A stretch of DNA of 64,000 nucleotides from CAKKQX01 sp963734595 (GTDB lineage: Bacteria > Pseudomonadota > Gammaproteobacteria > Burkholderiales > SG8-41): assembly GCA_963734595.1 (NCBI GenBank), contig CAVTHV010000018.1, positions 124,001 through 188,000 of the forward strand, given 5' to 3'. This document shows, piece by piece, positions 63,324-64,000 of the stretch. The position numbers and the translations under genes are program-made. The notes beneath the pieces were generated by a model that saw nothing but the letters and a program-made list of their open reading frames with translations, made no database searches and was not told where the DNA came from. Every line of letters starts with the position of its first letter. The first letter of the stretch is position 1.

Positions 63324-64000
63324 ATGCGTATCACGTTGAATACATTGCAGAAAATGGCGCAGGAGGGCAACCGGATCGCGATGCTCACCTGTTACGATGC
63401 GAGCTTCGCCGCCCTGCTCGAGGCGGCGGGCGTCGAGGCGCTGCTGATCGGCGACTCGCTCGGCATGGTGTTGCAGGGCCACGACACGACGCTGCCGGTC
63501 ACCTTGCGCGACATGGTCTATCACACGGCATGCGTTGCGCGCGGCGCCAAAAATGCATTCATCATCGGCGACATGCCGTTCGGCACTTTCCAGGTTTCGC
63601 CGCAGGACACGTTCCGCAACGCGGCCGAGATCATGGCGGCGGGCGCGCACATGGTGAAAATCGAGGGTGGCCGGCCGATGCTGGAAACCATCGAATTTCT
63701 CGTGCAGCGCGGCATACCCGTATGCGGGCATATCGGGCTGACGCCGCAGTCGGTCAACCAGTTCGGCGGCTACAAGGTGCAGGGCAGGAGCGAGGACGAT
63801 GCCCAGCGCCTGCTGGAAGAGGCGCGACTTCTGGAGCAGGCGGGCGCCGGCATGATCGTGCTCGAAGCCATTCCCGCAGCGCTGGCGCGCGACATCACCG
63901 CCGCCGCGGCATGCATGCCGACCATCGGTATCGGCGCCGGCGCGGACTGCCACGGGCAGGTGCTGGTGCTGCACGACATGCTCGACATCTATCCCGGCAA
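63324..64000 (+). CDS. panB: 3-methyl-2-oxobutanoate hydroxymethyltransferase (partial)
   Basis: The first 225 or so residues, cut by the window end: MRITLNTLQKMAQEGNRIAM, LTCYDASFAALLEAAGVEAL, LIGDSLGMVLQGHDTTLPVT, MVKIEGGRPMLETIEFLVQR, GHIGLTPQSVNQFGGYKVQG, IGIGAGADCHGQVLVLHD. It makes ketopantoate with 5,10-methylene-THF, the first step to pantothenate. The start follows GAGGAAAAT. Confidence 0.96.
   Translation, partial: MRITLNTLQKMAQEGNRIAMLTCYDASFAALLEAAGVEALLIGDSLGMVLQGHDTTLPVTLRDMVYHTACVARGAKNAFIIGDMPFGTFQVSPQDTFRNAAEIMAAGAHMVKIEGGRPMLETIEFLVQRGIPVCGHIGLTPQSVNQFGGYKVQGRSEDDAQRLLEEARLLEQAGAGMIVLEAIPAALARDITAAAACMPTIGIGAGADCHGQVLVLHDMLDIYPG

Noticed and set aside
1..64000. tRNA, rRNA or CRISPR arrays
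   Set aside because: No cloverleaf with CCA-type end, no rRNA-like segment and no regularly spaced direct repeats were found by reading; short tRNA-like folds cannot be fully excluded without a covariance search.

Overview
The window reads as a chromosomal segment of a high-GC betaproteobacterium, probably Burkholderiales or a close uncultured relative. The evidence is three Bug-type tripartite-tricarboxylate receptors, the housekeeping order purN-purM-hda-HAD-pcnB-folK-dNK-panB, paired DUF3108 proteins, and an assimilatory nitrate cluster with NasA, YbiB, CobA, NasT, NrtABD and NirBD. I saw no rRNA, tRNA, CRISPR array, prophage or transposase.

Region 1 (1-18.7 kb) is a catabolic island, almost all on the minus strand. 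It holds a ThDP-dependent decarboxylase/synthase, three solute-binding receptors, a fused alpha/beta-hydrolase and amidohydrolase, a molybdenum hydroxylase with its [2Fe-2S] subunit, an FAD monooxygenase, a VOC protein, a NIPSNAP protein, an acyl-CoA dehydrogenase, a 2-keto-4-pentenoate hydratase-like enzyme, a cupin and a 3-hydroxyisobutyrate dehydrogenase-like enzyme. A divergent CocE-type hydrolase closes it. The set suggests hydroxylation, ring cleavage and hydrolysis of an aromatic, possibly N-heterocyclic, acid; the substrate cannot be read from sequence.

Region 2 (18.7-33 kb) is mixed: small conserved proteins, Hsp15, a PhoD phosphatase, a UmuD-like LexA paralogue divergent from a radical-SAM protein across a 16-bp perfect palindrome, a flavin monooxygenase, PsiF, a secreted isoaspartyl methyltransferase, and a signalling cluster (CHASE-PAS histidine kinase, two single receivers, an HPt-REC-REC-GGDEF protein).

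Region 3 (33-44.6 kb) is nitrate assimilation. nasA-ybiB-cobA-nasT is followed by nrtA-nrtB-nrtD-nirB-nirD. Both transcription units have a sigma-54-like promoter with NtrC-like sites upstream. The nrtA leader also carries an ANTAR-type hairpin that shares bases with an intrinsic terminator, so NasT, encoded just upstream, can be expected to act there by antitermination.

Region 4 (44.7-64 kb) is housekeeping: sodB, a CbiX/SirB chelatase, dut, coaBC, radC, rpmB-rpmG, a desaturase, an MscS channel, rsmB, two DUF3108 proteins, purN, purM, hda, an HAD phosphatase, btuC-btuD, pcnB, folK, a deoxynucleoside kinase and the start of panB.

Two features run across the window. About 34 single-gene frameshifts break otherwise good genes between 1 and 48 kb, mostly at GC-rich words, while the last 16 kb has none; these look like consensus errors, and broken genes are annotated at their restored extent. 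Seven intergenic inverted elements, each with arms built of short degenerate tandem words, sit at gene junctions and sometimes run into coding ends; two of them contain the same 23-bp sequence.
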